Source: Streptomyces sp. BK208 (lineage in GTDB: Bacteria > Actinomycetota > Actinomycetes > Streptomycetales > Streptomycetaceae). From it: DNA of 64,000 nt. The notes below the pieces were generated by a model. It worked only from the letters and a program-made list of their open reading frames with translations, was not told the origin of the DNA and made no database searches. The translations under genes and the position numbers were made by a program. Within the stretch, counting starts at the first letter, position 1, and each line of letters starts with the position of its first letter. Below are positions 1 to 8,320 of the stretch, in pieces. The stretch covers positions 124,001 to 188,000 of the forward strand of contig NZ_SOAV01000010.1 in assembly GCF_004364245.1 (NCBI RefSeq). Reading direction: 5' to 3'.

Positions 1-101
1 CGGCACATCGACGGGGCATTGATCTTCAGGGCCGGATCCGTCTCGTCCGACGATCCGCCGGGACAGATCGAGACCGCATGAGACCGCATGGGGGTTACGC
101 C

Positions 102-1487
102 ATGGCCGCAAGGCCTCTCGTCGCGCGGCAGCCGAACGAACGACTGCAGGCGCTCATTCAGGAAGCGGGCTGCTCGAACGCGGGCCTCGCCCGCCGGGTC
201 AACGTGTGCGGGGTCGAGCACGGTCTCGACCTGCGGTACGACAAGACCTCCGTGGCCCGCTGGCTGCGCGGACAGCAACCGCGGGGCCGGGCACCGGCGA
301 TCATCGCCGAGGCGCTCGGACGCAAGCTCGGCCGCACGGTCACGATCGACGAGATCGGCATGGCCAACGGCAAGAACCTCGCCTCCGGCGTCGGCCTCCA
401 GTTCTCGCCGACGGTGCTGGGAGCCATCGAGCAGGTCTGCGAGCTGTGGCGCAGCGACGTGGGCCGCCGGGACTTCCTGTCCGGCTCCTCGGTCGCCGCC
501 TCGGCGCTGGTGGAACCCAGCCGGGACTGGCTGATCTCCGCCCCCGACTCGCAGGTGTCGCGTTCGGCCGGGCCGCGGGTGGGCCCGTCCGACGTGGCGG
601 CGGTGCGGGCGATGACGCAGGCGCTGGTGGACCTGGACCACCAGTACGGCAGCGGGCACGTGCGCCCGGTCCTCGTGCACTACCTGAACAGCGTCGTCTC
701 CGGGCTGCTGGCCGGTTCCTACCGGGAGGCGGTCGGACGTGAGTTGTTCGCCACGGTCGCCCGCCTGACCGAGCTGGCCGGGTACATGGCCGTCGACACC
801 GGCCAACCGGGTCTCGCCCAGCGGTACTACATCCAGTCGTTGCGGCTCGCGCAGGCCGCCGGGGACCGCGGCTACGGCGGCTACGTCCTGGCCGCCTCCA
901 TGAGCCACCTCGCCGCACAGCTCGGGAACCCGCGCGAGATCGCCCAGTTGGCCCGGGCCGCGCAGGAGGGCGCACGCGGGCGGGTGACGCCGCGCGCGGA
1001 GTCGATGTTCCACGCGGCCGAGGCCCGAGGCCACGCGCTCCTCGGCGACGTCCGGGCGGCCCACGAGGCGGCCGGACGGGCGGTCGGCGCGATGGAGTCG
1101 GCCGACGCGGCCGCCGGGGACGACCCGGTGTGGATCGCGCACTTCGACGAGGCCTACCTCGCCGACGAGTTGGCGCACTGCCACCGCGACCTCGGACAGG
1201 CCGACGCTGCGGCGCGCTACGCCCGCCAGTCCCTGGACGGGCACCCCGAGTCGCGGGCCCGCAGGCGGGCCATCGGCCATGTGCTGTTGGCCACGGCGCA
1301 GGTGCAGCAGCGCGAGATCGAACAGGCCTGCCACACGGCGACGAAGGCGGTGGAACTGCTGGAGACGCTGCGCTCCAACCGGGGCGCCGAGTACCTGGAC
1401 GACTTCCAGGCCCGGCTCGAGCCGTACCGGGAAGAAGCCGTGGTCAGGGAGTTCGGCGCGCGGCTCGATCTGCAGGCCGCCGCGTGA
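102..1487 (+). CDS. HTH/TPR-type regulator resembling NsdA/NsdB
   Basis: Predicted cytoplasmic regulator of 461 residues. The first ~90 residues look like a DNA-binding helix-turn-helix domain (NAGLARRVN, SVARWLRG); the remainder is a helical TPR-like repeat array (for example GQPGLAQRYYIQSL and LGQADAAARYARQS). A GRRDFLSG segment near residue 122 joins the two halves, as in the NsdA/NsdB group of Streptomyces regulators that repress differentiation and antibiotic production. Which paralogue this is cannot be settled from the sequence alone. The ATG at 102 is preferred because GGGGG lies about 8 bases upstream; an in-frame ATG at 78 would add eight residues with no clear ribosome site. It stands alone, 200 bases before the next gene. 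Confidence 0.85.
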   Translation: MAARPLVARQPNERLQALIQEAGCSNAGLARRVNVCGVEHGLDLRYDKTSVARWLRGQQPRGRAPAIIAEALGRKLGRTVTIDEIGMANGKNLASGVGLQFSPTVLGAIEQVCELWRSDVGRRDFLSGSSVAASALVEPSRDWLISAPDSQVSRSAGPRVGPSDVAAVRAMTQALVDLDHQYGSGHVRPVLVHYLNSVVSGLLAGSYREAVGRELFATVARLTELAGYMAVDTGQPGLAQRYYIQSLRLAQAAGDRGYGGYVLAASMSHLAAQLGNPREIAQLARAAQEGARGRVTPRAESMFHAAEARGHALLGDVRAAHEAAGRAVGAMESADAAAGDDPVWIAHFDEAYLADELAHCHRDLGQADAAARYARQSLDGHPESRARRRAIGHVLLATAQVQQREIEQACHTATKAVELLETLRSNRGAEYLDDFQARLEPYREEAVVREFGARLDLQAAA

Positions 1488-1688
1488 GGGGACGGGGCGC
1501 GGATGCGTGAACCGGCGTGAGAATCCGCCGCGGTGAGCGCGAAGGGACATCAACAGCGTGCCGCGGCCGGGTTTTGTTACCGCAGTCACAGGGAAGGAGT
1601 TGACGCCCCGGGCGGCGTGGCAGTGGGCTCGGGGGACCCGGTAGCGTGAGCCGACGATTCCGAAGGTCCCCCATTCGTAGGAGTCCCG

Positions 1689-3458
1689 GTGACGCAGAGT
1701 GGACAGGGCGAGGAGCCCTCGGCGCGGCAAGCGCGCGAAGGCATCGTGCTGCCCTCGGACGGCGGGGAGCCCTTGCTGCCCGGCCGGGCCGGCACGCCCG
1801 TCGGCCCGCAGGCCGGTGGCCCGCCCGCATCGGCGCCACCCGGCGGCCAGGCCTGGGACCGGCCCTGGGGGCCCGAGCAGCAGCAGAGCCCGCCGGCGGA
1901 CCCGGGCTGGCCCACCCCGCCCGGAGCCCAGCCGTGGGGTGCACCGGAGTCCCCCCAGCCGTCCGCGCCGTCGCCCGACCCGTCCTACGCGCCGCACGCC
2001 TGGCCACCCGCGCAGGGCGGCCAGACCCAGGCGCCCGGTGCCCTGCCGCCGCAGGCAGGCCCCGGTCCGCTCCCGCCGGAGGGCGCGCAGCCCCCGGCGT
2101 ACGGAGGGTCTGCGGTCGACGCGTACCAGGGCGGTCAGCCGCCGTACGGTCAGCACCACCAACAGCAGCAGTACCAGCAGCATCAGCAATACGAGCAGCA
2201 CCACCAGCACCAGTACCAGCAGCACCACCAGCATCAGCCGGATCAGCAGCACGAGCAGCACCAGCAGCAGTACGGCGGGACGGCCGCGCCGCTGCCGTCC
2301 GCGCCCCTGCCGCCCGCCGACGAGGGTGCCACGCAGTACATGCCGCCGGTCGTGCCGTCCGCCGACGAGGGCGCCACCCAGTACATACCGCACATACCGC
2401 CCACGGGGCCGGGTGCGCTGCCGCCGGAGAGACCCGCGCAGCCGCACGCCGCCGAGTCGACGCAGTACCTCGGCCAGGCCCCGCAGTACCCCGCGCAGCC
2501 CGCGGCCGGGCACCAGCCCCCGGCGTCCCACCCCGACGCGGAGGCCACGCAGTACATCGCGCCGGTGCCCGGCGGCCCCGCCCCGTTCGGTGCCGGCCCC
2601 GGTGCGGACGAGGGGCGTCAGCCGCCCGCCGAGTTCGACAACCTCTTCCGCGGCGCACCCGGCGCCGACGGCCCGGCCTCGGCCACCCAGCAGATGCCCC
2701 GCTTCGACGCGCCCCAGGCGCAGTACCCCGGCGACCGGCCCGGATACGCCGCCCCGCAGGGTCCGGGCGGCGGCGGTGACGGCAGGCGACGCGGGACCGG
2801 CGGCGACGACGGCGGCCGGGGCGGGCGCTCCGGTTCGCGGCTGCCGCTGATCGCGGCCGTCGGTGTGGGCATCGCGGTCGTCGGGATCGGCGCCGGCGCG
2901 ATGATGGCGAGCGGAGGGGGAGACGAGGACAAGGGCGGCAACCAGACGGTGTCCGCGACGGCCCCCGCCTCCGAGTCCGAGGCCGCCTCGGCCTCGCCGT
3001 CCGTCGACCCGGTCCGGCAGCAGGCCGTCGAGCTGGACAAGCTGCTCGCCGACAGCGGCGACAGCCGCACCACGGTGATCAACGCCGTGAGCGACGTGCG
3101 GACCTGCGACAACCTGTCCCAGGCGGCCAAGGACCTGCGCGACGCCGCCCAGCAGCGCAGCGGGCTGGTCGACAGCCTCGGCAAGCTCTCCGTGGACAAG
3201 CTGCCCCGGCACACCGAGCTGACCGCCGCGCTCACCAAGGCGTGGCAGGCCTCGGCGTCGGCCGACAACCACTACGCGGCCTGGGCCGACCGCACGGCCG
3301 GCAAGAAGGGCTGCAAGAAGGGCAAGGCCACCACGCAGCCCTCGGCGGCCAACCGGGAGAGCGGCACGGCCAGCAAGGAGAAGGCCGAGGCGGCGAAGCT
3401 GTGGAACGCCATCGCCAAGCAGTACGGCCTCACCGAGCGGCAGCCCACCCAGCTCTGA
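1689..3458 (+). CDS. Single-span surface protein with Pro/Gln/His-rich cytoplasmic tail and TQY motifs
   Basis: Protein of 589 residues with no recognised enzyme domain. Residues 1-380 are disordered and rich in Pro, Gln and His, with an almost pure Gln/His tract around residues 150-195. One membrane span follows near residues 383-408 (LPLIAAVGVGIAVVGIGAG), preceded by an Arg/Gly-rich basic stretch, which places the N-terminal tail inside and the C-terminal ~170 helical residues outside the cell; that outer part holds two spaced cysteine regions (VRTCDN, KKGCKKGK). The tail carries four or five copies of an acidic-(A/S)-T-Q-Y motif (EGATQYMPPV, EGATQYIPHI, ESTQYLGQ, EATQYIAPV). The GTG start at 1689 has AGGAG six bases upstream. 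Function unknown; a phospho-threonine scaffold is an inference. Confidence 0.85.
   Translation: MTQSGQGEEPSARQAREGIVLPSDGGEPLLPGRAGTPVGPQAGGPPASAPPGGQAWDRPWGPEQQQSPPADPGWPTPPGAQPWGAPESPQPSAPSPDPSYAPHAWPPAQGGQTQAPGALPPQAGPGPLPPEGAQPPAYGGSAVDAYQGGQPPYGQHHQQQQYQQHQQYEQHHQHQYQQHHQHQPDQQHEQHQQQYGGTAAPLPSAPLPPADEGATQYMPPVVPSADEGATQYIPHIPPTGPGALPPERPAQPHAAESTQYLGQAPQYPAQPAAGHQPPASHPDAEATQYIAPVPGGPAPFGAGPGADEGRQPPAEFDNLFRGAPGADGPASATQQMPRFDAPQAQYPGDRPGYAAPQGPGGGGDGRRRGTGGDDGGRGGRSGSRLPLIAAVGVGIAVVGIGAGAMMASGGGDEDKGGNQTVSATAPASESEAASASPSVDPVRQQAVELDKLLADSGDSRTTVINAVSDVRTCDNLSQAAKDLRDAAQQRSGLVDSLGKLSVDKLPRHTELTAALTKAWQASASADNHYAAWADRTAGKKGCKKGKATTQPSAANRESGTASKEKAEAAKLWNAIAKQYGLTERQPTQL
2140..2280 (+). 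repeat. CAG/CAC codon repeat encoding a Gln/His tract
   Basis: An imperfect run of CAG and CAC codons inside the preceding surface-protein gene encodes a tract made almost only of Gln, His and Tyr. Its composition differs sharply from the Pro/Ala-rich sequence on both sides, and it is a likely site of length variation between strains. Confidence 0.8.
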
Positions 3459-3497
3459 GCCACCGGGCCGCCCTTCCGGGGGCTGCCGGGGCACCCC

Positions 3498-4841
3498 CTA
3501 GAGCACGTTCGCGCTCTGCAGCGTGCGCGTGGTGTCCACGGCGCCCTCGCGGGCCGAGGCCAGGTGGCCCTCGCGCACGACCTGGAGGGTGACCTCGGCG
3601 TTCACCAGGCGCGGGAAGCCGACCGAGGCCAGCTTGTCGGCGAAGGTCCACCGCAGGGCGGGCGTGAGCCCGCCCGTGCCGACCTCCAGGCCGTCGTCGA
3701 GGGCCCGTCTGACGGTGTCGGCGCTCACCTCGCCGTCGCCGAGCGAGTCGACGACCCCCCTGAACACGGTGTACGCGATCCAGGTCGTCTGCACCCCGGC
3801 GTCCGCCGCGTCGACGGCGTTGTCGCCGAACGCCTGCTCCTCGATCAGCTCCTTCATCCCGGCCCAGGCCGGGTCGCCCGCCGGCGGGTACCAGCCGGTG
3901 ACGTACGCCCCTTCGTAGGGCCCGGACGCCCCGCCGCTCGCGTTGATCGTCGTCTGGTCGACGCTGCCGAGCACGGTCGCGGTCCGCACGCCGGGGTGGT
4001 CCTCGCGGGCGCGCCGGAAGGAGTCCATGAAGGTGCCGGTGCGGTCCCCGAGGACGGGCACCACGCACCCCGGCGCCCCCCGGCCGGTCCGCTCCTCCCG
4101 TGCCAGCGCCTGCGCGGACTGGTCGTCGTAGGCGGTGGCGTCCTCCGCCGCCCGCTGGTCGTGCGACCGCTCGTGCCCGCCGGAGACCAGCCCCGAGTCC
4201 AGCAGCGCGGGCAGCTCGTCGCCCGCGATGGTGTCGGGGCGGACCAGCGTGACCGGCCCGCAGGACCCGGCGAGCGTGCTGCCGAGCCCCGCGAGCAGGG
4301 CCGGCTGGCCCCCGTTGACCGGGTACGACAGCGGGCTGGTGAACTCCGTGTTGGTCAGCCCGTAGCCGCCGATGTACGGGATGCGGGCGCCCTCCAGCAC
4401 GGGGAAGAACGAGTCGGCGTACTGGCTGTAGGAGCCCACCACGGCGACCGCCTTCTCCTTGACGGCACGGCGGGCACATTTCGCCGCGGCCACGCTGTCG
4501 TTGTGGTCGTTGCAGGTCAGGACGTTGAGCTTGCGGCCGCCGAGGCCGCCCTGGGCGTTGACCCAGCGGGCGTAGGCCTGGGCGAGCGCGGGCATGCCCG
4601 GCTTGTTGGTCGCGCCGGTGTCCTGCGGCGCCCAGGTCATGACGGTGATCGGGCCGTCGTCCCCGGAGCCCCCCGTGGCACCGGGGACGACCCCGCAGCC
4701 GACGGCGAGCGCCGCGCACGCCACCAGCGCACCTGCGGACAGCGCGCCGGTGCGGGTGGCCCGGGAACGGCCGCGGGGGCCGCCGGGGAGGGTGCTGCGG
4801 GTGGGTCGCCTGCCGGTCATGTCCCGGCACGATTCCGTCAC
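3498..4841 (-). CDS. ABC-type substrate-binding lipoprotein (branched-chain amino acid/urea type)
   Basis: A 447-residue extracytoplasmic binding protein of the LivJ-like type I periplasmic-binding fold. An N-terminal basic segment (SRATRTGALSAGALVACAAL) leads to the lipobox LAVGC, so the mature protein is expected to be a lipid-anchored lipoprotein. Further on are motifs usual for this fold, such as ITVMTWAPQDTGATNKPG near the mature N-terminus and VAVVGSYSQYADSFFPVLEG. No permease or ATPase gene lies beside it, so it is an orphan binding protein or sensor; the ligand cannot be read from sequence. The GTG at 4841 and the ATG at 4820 are both possible starts. It converges on the upstream surface-protein gene. 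Confidence 0.85.
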   Translation of the reverse strand: MTESCRDMTGRRPTRSTLPGGPRGRSRATRTGALSAGALVACAALAVGCGVVPGATGGSGDDGPITVMTWAPQDTGATNKPGMPALAQAYARWVNAQGGLGGRKLNVLTCNDHNDSVAAAKCARRAVKEKAVAVVGSYSQYADSFFPVLEGARIPYIGGYGLTNTEFTSPLSYPVNGGQPALLAGLGSTLAGSCGPVTLVRPDTIAGDELPALLDSGLVSGGHERSHDQRAAEDATAYDDQSAQALAREERTGRGAPGCVVPVLGDRTGTFMDSFRRAREDHPGVRTATVLGSVDQTTINASGGASGPYEGAYVTGWYPPAGDPAWAGMKELIEEQAFGDNAVDAADAGVQTTWIAYTVFRGVVDSLGDGEVSADTVRRALDDGLEVGTGGLTPALRWTFADKLASVGFPRLVNAEVTLQVVREGHLASAREGAVDTTRTLQSANVL

Positions 4842-4936
4842 CCGGCCAACCCGGGAGTGACCGGCGGTCGACGCGTGGTGACGCGGAGGTGAATTGCGGG
4901 GGCCGGCGGTGCGCGGGGAGGGGGAACGTAGGATCG

Positions 4937-5437
4937 ATGACCGTGCAAGGTTCGGAGAAGTCTTCCCGTCGCGGCCGTCGCTCCACCACCATGGGCGGCA
5001 TGCCTCTCAACGACATGCCGTGGTGGCGCTGGCGCAGTCAGGTGCGCTCCGCGCTGCACATGCTCTCCGCCCCCGCCTTCCAGCGGGACGTCTGGCTGGC
5101 CGGCGTCGACGGCTACGGGGACGTCACCGACGCCGTGTACCGACTGGTGGAGGACACCTGGCTCGACCACTGGTCGGCCGAGAAGTACGTGGGCACGGTC
5201 TTCCGCGACTCGCAGGAGGCGGCGCTCGTCGACACCGCCGTGCTGCGGGTCCTGCGGATCATGCACCAGGTCGGGCCGGACGCGCCGGTGACCGCGTACC
5301 TGGAGCACACGGACTGGCCGGAAGCGGTGCGGGCGGCCCGCGACGCGCACGTACGGCTGGCCACCAGCGACGGCGAGGACCCGGAGGCCGAGCCGCGCAC
5401 GCTCGAGGTGCTGCAGATCCTCACCCGGTCCGCCTGA
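4937..5437 (+). CDS. Conserved hypothetical protein, 166 aa
   Basis: Small soluble protein with no recognised catalytic motif. A basic N-terminus (SEKSSRRGRRS) is followed by a hydrophobic/aromatic segment (LNDMPWWRWRSQVRSAL) and a mostly helical body rich in Asp and Glu (AVYRLVEDTWLDHWSAEKY, LVDTAVLRVLRIMHQVG). The ATG at 4937 follows GGGGAACGTAGGATCG; the GTG at 4943 and a later ATG at 4991 are alternatives. It lies 47 bases before purU on the same strand and may be cotranscribed with it, but nothing in the sequence links it to folate metabolism. Confidence 0.75.
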   Translation: MTVQGSEKSSRRGRRSTTMGGMPLNDMPWWRWRSQVRSALHMLSAPAFQRDVWLAGVDGYGDVTDAVYRLVEDTWLDHWSAEKYVGTVFRDSQEAALVDTAVLRVLRIMHQVGPDAPVTAYLEHTDWPEAVRAARDAHVRLATSDGEDPEAEPRTLEVLQILTRSA

Positions 5438-5484
5438 CGGGACGGCACGCGGGCCGCGGGGCCGGATATGGGACCCTGTGCTGC

Positions 5485-6378
5485 ATGAACGCGCAGTCCT
5501 CCGCCGCCGTCCCCTCGGCCGACGCCCCGGCCGACCAGTACGTCCTCACCCTGTCCTGCCCCGACAAGCAGGGCATCGTGCACGCCGTCTCGAGCTACCT
5601 GTTCATGACCGGCTGCAACATCGAGGACAGTCAGCAGTTCGGGGACCACGACACGGGTCTGTTCTTCATGCGGGTCCACTTCTCGGCCGGTGAGCCGGTG
5701 ACCGTGGACAAGCTGCGCGCCAGCTTCACCGCGATCGGGGACGCCTTCCACATGGACTGGCAGATCAACCGGGCCGACGCGAAGATGCGCATCGTGCTCA
5801 TGGTGAGCAGGTTCGGTCACTGCCTGAACGACCTGCTCTTCCGCGCGCGGATCGGCGCGCTGCCCGTGGAGATCGCGGCCGTGGTGTCCAACCACACCGA
5901 CTTCGCGGAGCTGGTGGGGTCCTACGGCATCCCCTTCCACCACATCCCCGTGACGAAGGACACCAAGCCGGAGGCCGAGGCCCGGGTCCTGGAGCTCGTG
6001 CGCGAGGAGAACGTCGAACTCGTCGTGCTGGCCCGCTACATGCAGGTCCTGTCGGACGACCTCTGCAAGCGGCTCAGCGGCCGCATCATCAACATCCACC
6101 ACTCCTTCCTGCCGAGCTTCAAGGGCGCGAAGCCGTACCACCAGGCGCACGCGCGGGGCGTGAAGCTGATCGGCGCGACCGCGCACTACGTGACGGCCGA
6201 CCTCGACGAGGGGCCGATCATCGAGCAGGAGGTCGAGCGGGTCGGCCACGACGTCACCCCGGACCAGCTGGTGGCGATCGGCCGGGACGTGGAGTGCCAG
6301 GCGCTGGCGCGCGCCGTGAAGTGGCACGCGGAGCGGCGGATCCTGCTGAACGGCCGCCGCACGGTCGTCTTCGCCTAG
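5485..6378 (+). CDS. purU: Formyltetrahydrofolate deformylase
   Basis: Hydrolyses 10-formyltetrahydrofolate to formate and tetrahydrofolate, balancing one-carbon units and supplying formate for purine synthesis; cytoplasmic. The 297-residue length is normal for PurU. An N-terminal ACT domain (residues ~14-90, beginning YVLTLSCPDKQGIVHAVSSY) is followed by the formyltransferase fold with the family signature NIHHSFLPSFKGAKPYHQAH and the IGATAHYVTADLDEGPIIEQ segment that carries the catalytic His and Asp. The ATG at 5485 is the first that gives a normal-length ACT domain. The last seven codons are part of a 24-bp tandem repeat that continues past the TAG stop, and a long perfect hairpin follows. 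Confidence 0.96.
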   Translation: MNAQSSAAVPSADAPADQYVLTLSCPDKQGIVHAVSSYLFMTGCNIEDSQQFGDHDTGLFFMRVHFSAGEPVTVDKLRASFTAIGDAFHMDWQINRADAKMRIVLMVSRFGHCLNDLLFRARIGALPVEIAAVVSNHTDFAELVGSYGIPFHHIPVTKDTKPEAEARVLELVREENVELVVLARYMQVLSDDLCKRLSGRIINIHHSFLPSFKGAKPYHQAHARGVKLIGATAHYVTADLDEGPIIEQEVERVGHDVTPDQLVAIGRDVECQALARAVKWHAERRILLNGRRTVVFA

Positions 6379-6466
6379 AACCGCACGGTCGTCTTCGCCC
6401 GGGACCGCACGGTCGTCTTCGCGTAGAACCGCACGGTCGTCTTCGCCTGGAACCGCACGTCTTCGC
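6357..6466 (+). repeat. 24-bp tandem repeat across the purU stop codon
   Basis: Units start at 6357, 6381, 6405, 6429 and 6453, an exact 24-base period. The shared core is CCGCACGGTCGTCTTCGC. The first copy is the coding end of purU (RTVVFA-stop); later copies lie beyond the stop, and two of the interval sequences again read TAG. The fifth copy is shortened and forms the left arm of the following hairpin. Confidence 0.95.
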
Positions 6467-6509
6467 CCGGGACCCGTCGGACGGGTTCCGGGCGAAGACG
6501 TGCGGTTCC
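6449..6509. terminator. Long perfect hairpin between convergent purU and ABC operon
   Basis: Positions 6449-6470 and 6488-6509 are perfect 22-base inverted repeats around a 17-base centre (GACCCGTCGGACGGGTT) that can itself pair over five or six bases. It lies between convergent transcription units, so it probably ends both. Its left arm derives from the 24-bp repeat of purU. Confidence 0.9.
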
Positions 6510-6524
6510 GGATGGTCACCGCGG

Positions 6525-7310
6525 TCACTTCGGGTCGCTGTTGAACTTCGAGGTCGACCAGAGGTAGCCGAGCACGGTCAGGGCGAGGCACCAGCCGACG
6601 GCGAGCCAGCCGTTGTGCCCGATCTCCGTGCCGAGGAGCAGGCCGCGCAGGGTCTCGATGGCGGGCGTGAAGGGCTGGTACTCGGCGACCGGCTGGAACC
6701 AGCCCGGCATCGCGTCGACGGGGACGAAGGCGCTGGAGATCAGCGGGAGGAAGATCAGCGGCATCGCGTTGTTGCTGGCCGCCTCGGCGTTCGGGCTGCT
6801 CAGGCCCATGCCGACCGCGATCCAGGTCAGCGCCAGCGTGAAGAGCACGAGGAGCCCGAAGGCCGCCAGCCATTCCAGGGCGCCGGCGTCCGCGGAACGG
6901 AAGCCGATGGCCACGCCGACGGCGCCGACGAGGACCACGCTCATGACCGACTGCACCACGCTGCCGACGACGTGTCCGACGAGGACGGATCCGCGGTGGA
7001 TGGCCATGGTCCGGAAGCGGGCGATGATGCCTTCGGTCATGTCGTTGGAGACGGAGACCGCGGTGCCGATCGTGGTGGACCCGATGGTCATCAGGAGCAG
7101 GCCGGGCACGAGGTAGGCGACATAGGCGGACCGGTCGCCGCCGCCGATGCCGGCGCTCATCGTGTCGCCGAAGACGTAGACGAAGAGCAGCATCAGCATG
7201 ACCGGGGTGAGCAGCAGGTTCAGGGTGAGGGACGGGTAGCGCCGGGCGTGCAGGAGGTTGCGGCGCAGCATCGTGGACGAGTCGCGCACGGCGAGGGAGA
7301 GGGTGCTCAT
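6525..7310 (-). CDS. ABC-2 type transporter permease (DrrB-like)
   Basis: Integral membrane subunit of an ABC exporter, 261 residues, with about six spans (for example LLLTPVMLMLLFVYVFG, VMSVVLVGAVGVAIGF, WLAAFGLLVLFTLAL) and the ABC-2 signature region LIFLPLISSAFVPVDAMPGW. DrrB-type permeases pair with a DrrA-type ATPase to export drugs or lipids. Its ATG overlaps the stop of the ATPase gene in an ATGA, so the two are translationally coupled. It is the last gene of a three-gene operon with a DUF4097 protein. Substrate unknown. Confidence 0.93.
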   Translation of the reverse strand: MSTLSLAVRDSSTMLRRNLLHARRYPSLTLNLLLTPVMLMLLFVYVFGDTMSAGIGGGDRSAYVAYLVPGLLLMTIGSTTIGTAVSVSNDMTEGIIARFRTMAIHRGSVLVGHVVGSVVQSVMSVVLVGAVGVAIGFRSADAGALEWLAAFGLLVLFTLALTWIAVGMGLSSPNAEAASNNAMPLIFLPLISSAFVPVDAMPGWFQPVAEYQPFTPAIETLRGLLLGTEIGHNGWLAVGWCLALTVLGYLWSTSKFNSDPK

Positions 7311-8308
7311 CGGACGGTCTCCTTCATCGGGTCGGCCGGGTCGGCCGGGTCGGCCGGGTCGGTCTGGGCGGTCTGGGCGGGGAGGGTGGTGGTGGCGGTG
7401 AGGGCGAAGAAGACGTCGTCGAGGTCGGGGGTGTGCACGGTCAGTTCGTCGGCTTCGACGCCGGCGCGGTCCAGGCGGTCGAGGACGGTGCGCAGGGCGC
7501 GCTGGCTGCCGTCGCTGGGGACCTGGAGGGTGAGGGAGTCGTCGTGCCGGGCGCCGGTGGGCAGGGCGGTGGCGGCCTCGCGGTAGGCGGTGGGGTCGGT
7601 GAAGCGGAGCCGGACGTGTCCGCCGGGGACGAGGCGTTTGAGTTCGTCGGCGGTGCCTTCGGCGACGATCCGGCCGCCGTCCAGTACGGCGATGCGGTCG
7701 GCGAGTTCGTCGGCCTCTTCCAGGTACTGGGTGGTGAGGAAGACGGTGACGCCGCCGGTGACGAGGTCGCGGATGATCTGCCACATGGTGTGGCGGGAGC
7801 GCGGGTCGAGGCCGGTGGTGGGTTCGTCGAGGAAGATGATCCTGGGGTCGCCGACCAGGGTCATGGCGATGTCGAGGCGGCGTTTCATGCCGCCGGAGTA
7901 GGTGGCGGCGGGCTTCTTGGCGGCCTCGGTGAGGTCGAAGCGTTCCAGCAGTTCGGCGGCGACCCGCCGGCCTTCGGCGCGGGGCAGGTGGTGCAGGTCC
8001 GCCATGAGGAGCATGTTCTCCTCGCCGGTGATCAGGCCGTCCACGGCGGAGAACTGGCCGGTGACCCCGATCGCGGCCCGCACGGCCTGCGGCGCGGTGG
8101 CCAGGTCGTGCCCGCCGACGCGGACGGTGCCCGCGTCGGCGGTGACGAGCGTGGAGAGGATCTTGACGGCGGTGGTCTTGCCGGCGCCGTTCGGGCCGAG
8201 CAGGGAGAAGATCGTTCCTTCGGGCACGGCCAGGTCGACACCGTCGAGGACGGTCTTGTCGCCGTAGGACTTGTGCAGTCCGTTCGCCGCGATGGCAAGG
8301 TCGGTCAT
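7307..8308 (-). CDS. ABC transporter ATP-binding protein (DrrA-like)
   Basis: Cytoplasmic ATPase subunit, 333 residues, powering the adjacent permease. Walker A is GPNGAGKTTA near residue 38, the signature is YSGGMKRRLDIA and Walker B is IIFLDEPTTGLDP; the C-terminal ~90 residues match the DrrA-type extension. A run of PADPADPADP near the end comes from a short GTCGGCCGG nucleotide repeat. The gene follows the DUF4097 gene by 12 bases and overlaps the permease by four. Confidence 0.95.
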   Translation of the reverse strand: MTDLAIAANGLHKSYGDKTVLDGVDLAVPEGTIFSLLGPNGAGKTTAVKILSTLVTADAGTVRVGGHDLATAPQAVRAAIGVTGQFSAVDGLITGEENMLLMADLHHLPRAEGRRVAAELLERFDLTEAAKKPAATYSGGMKRRLDIAMTLVGDPRIIFLDEPTTGLDPRSRHTMWQIIRDLVTGGVTVFLTTQYLEEADELADRIAVLDGGRIVAEGTADELKRLVPGGHVRLRFTDPTAYREAATALPTGARHDDSLTLQVPSDGSQRALRTVLDRLDRAGVEADELTVHTPDLDDVFFALTATTTLPAQTAQTDPADPADPADPMKETVR

Positions 8309-8320
8309 GGCTGTTGCTCC

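Noticed and set aside
1444..2658. Arg/Ala-rich minus-strand frame opposite the TQY-motif protein
   Set aside because: Codon positions follow the plus-strand gene, and the translation is low-complexity without any recognisable feature.
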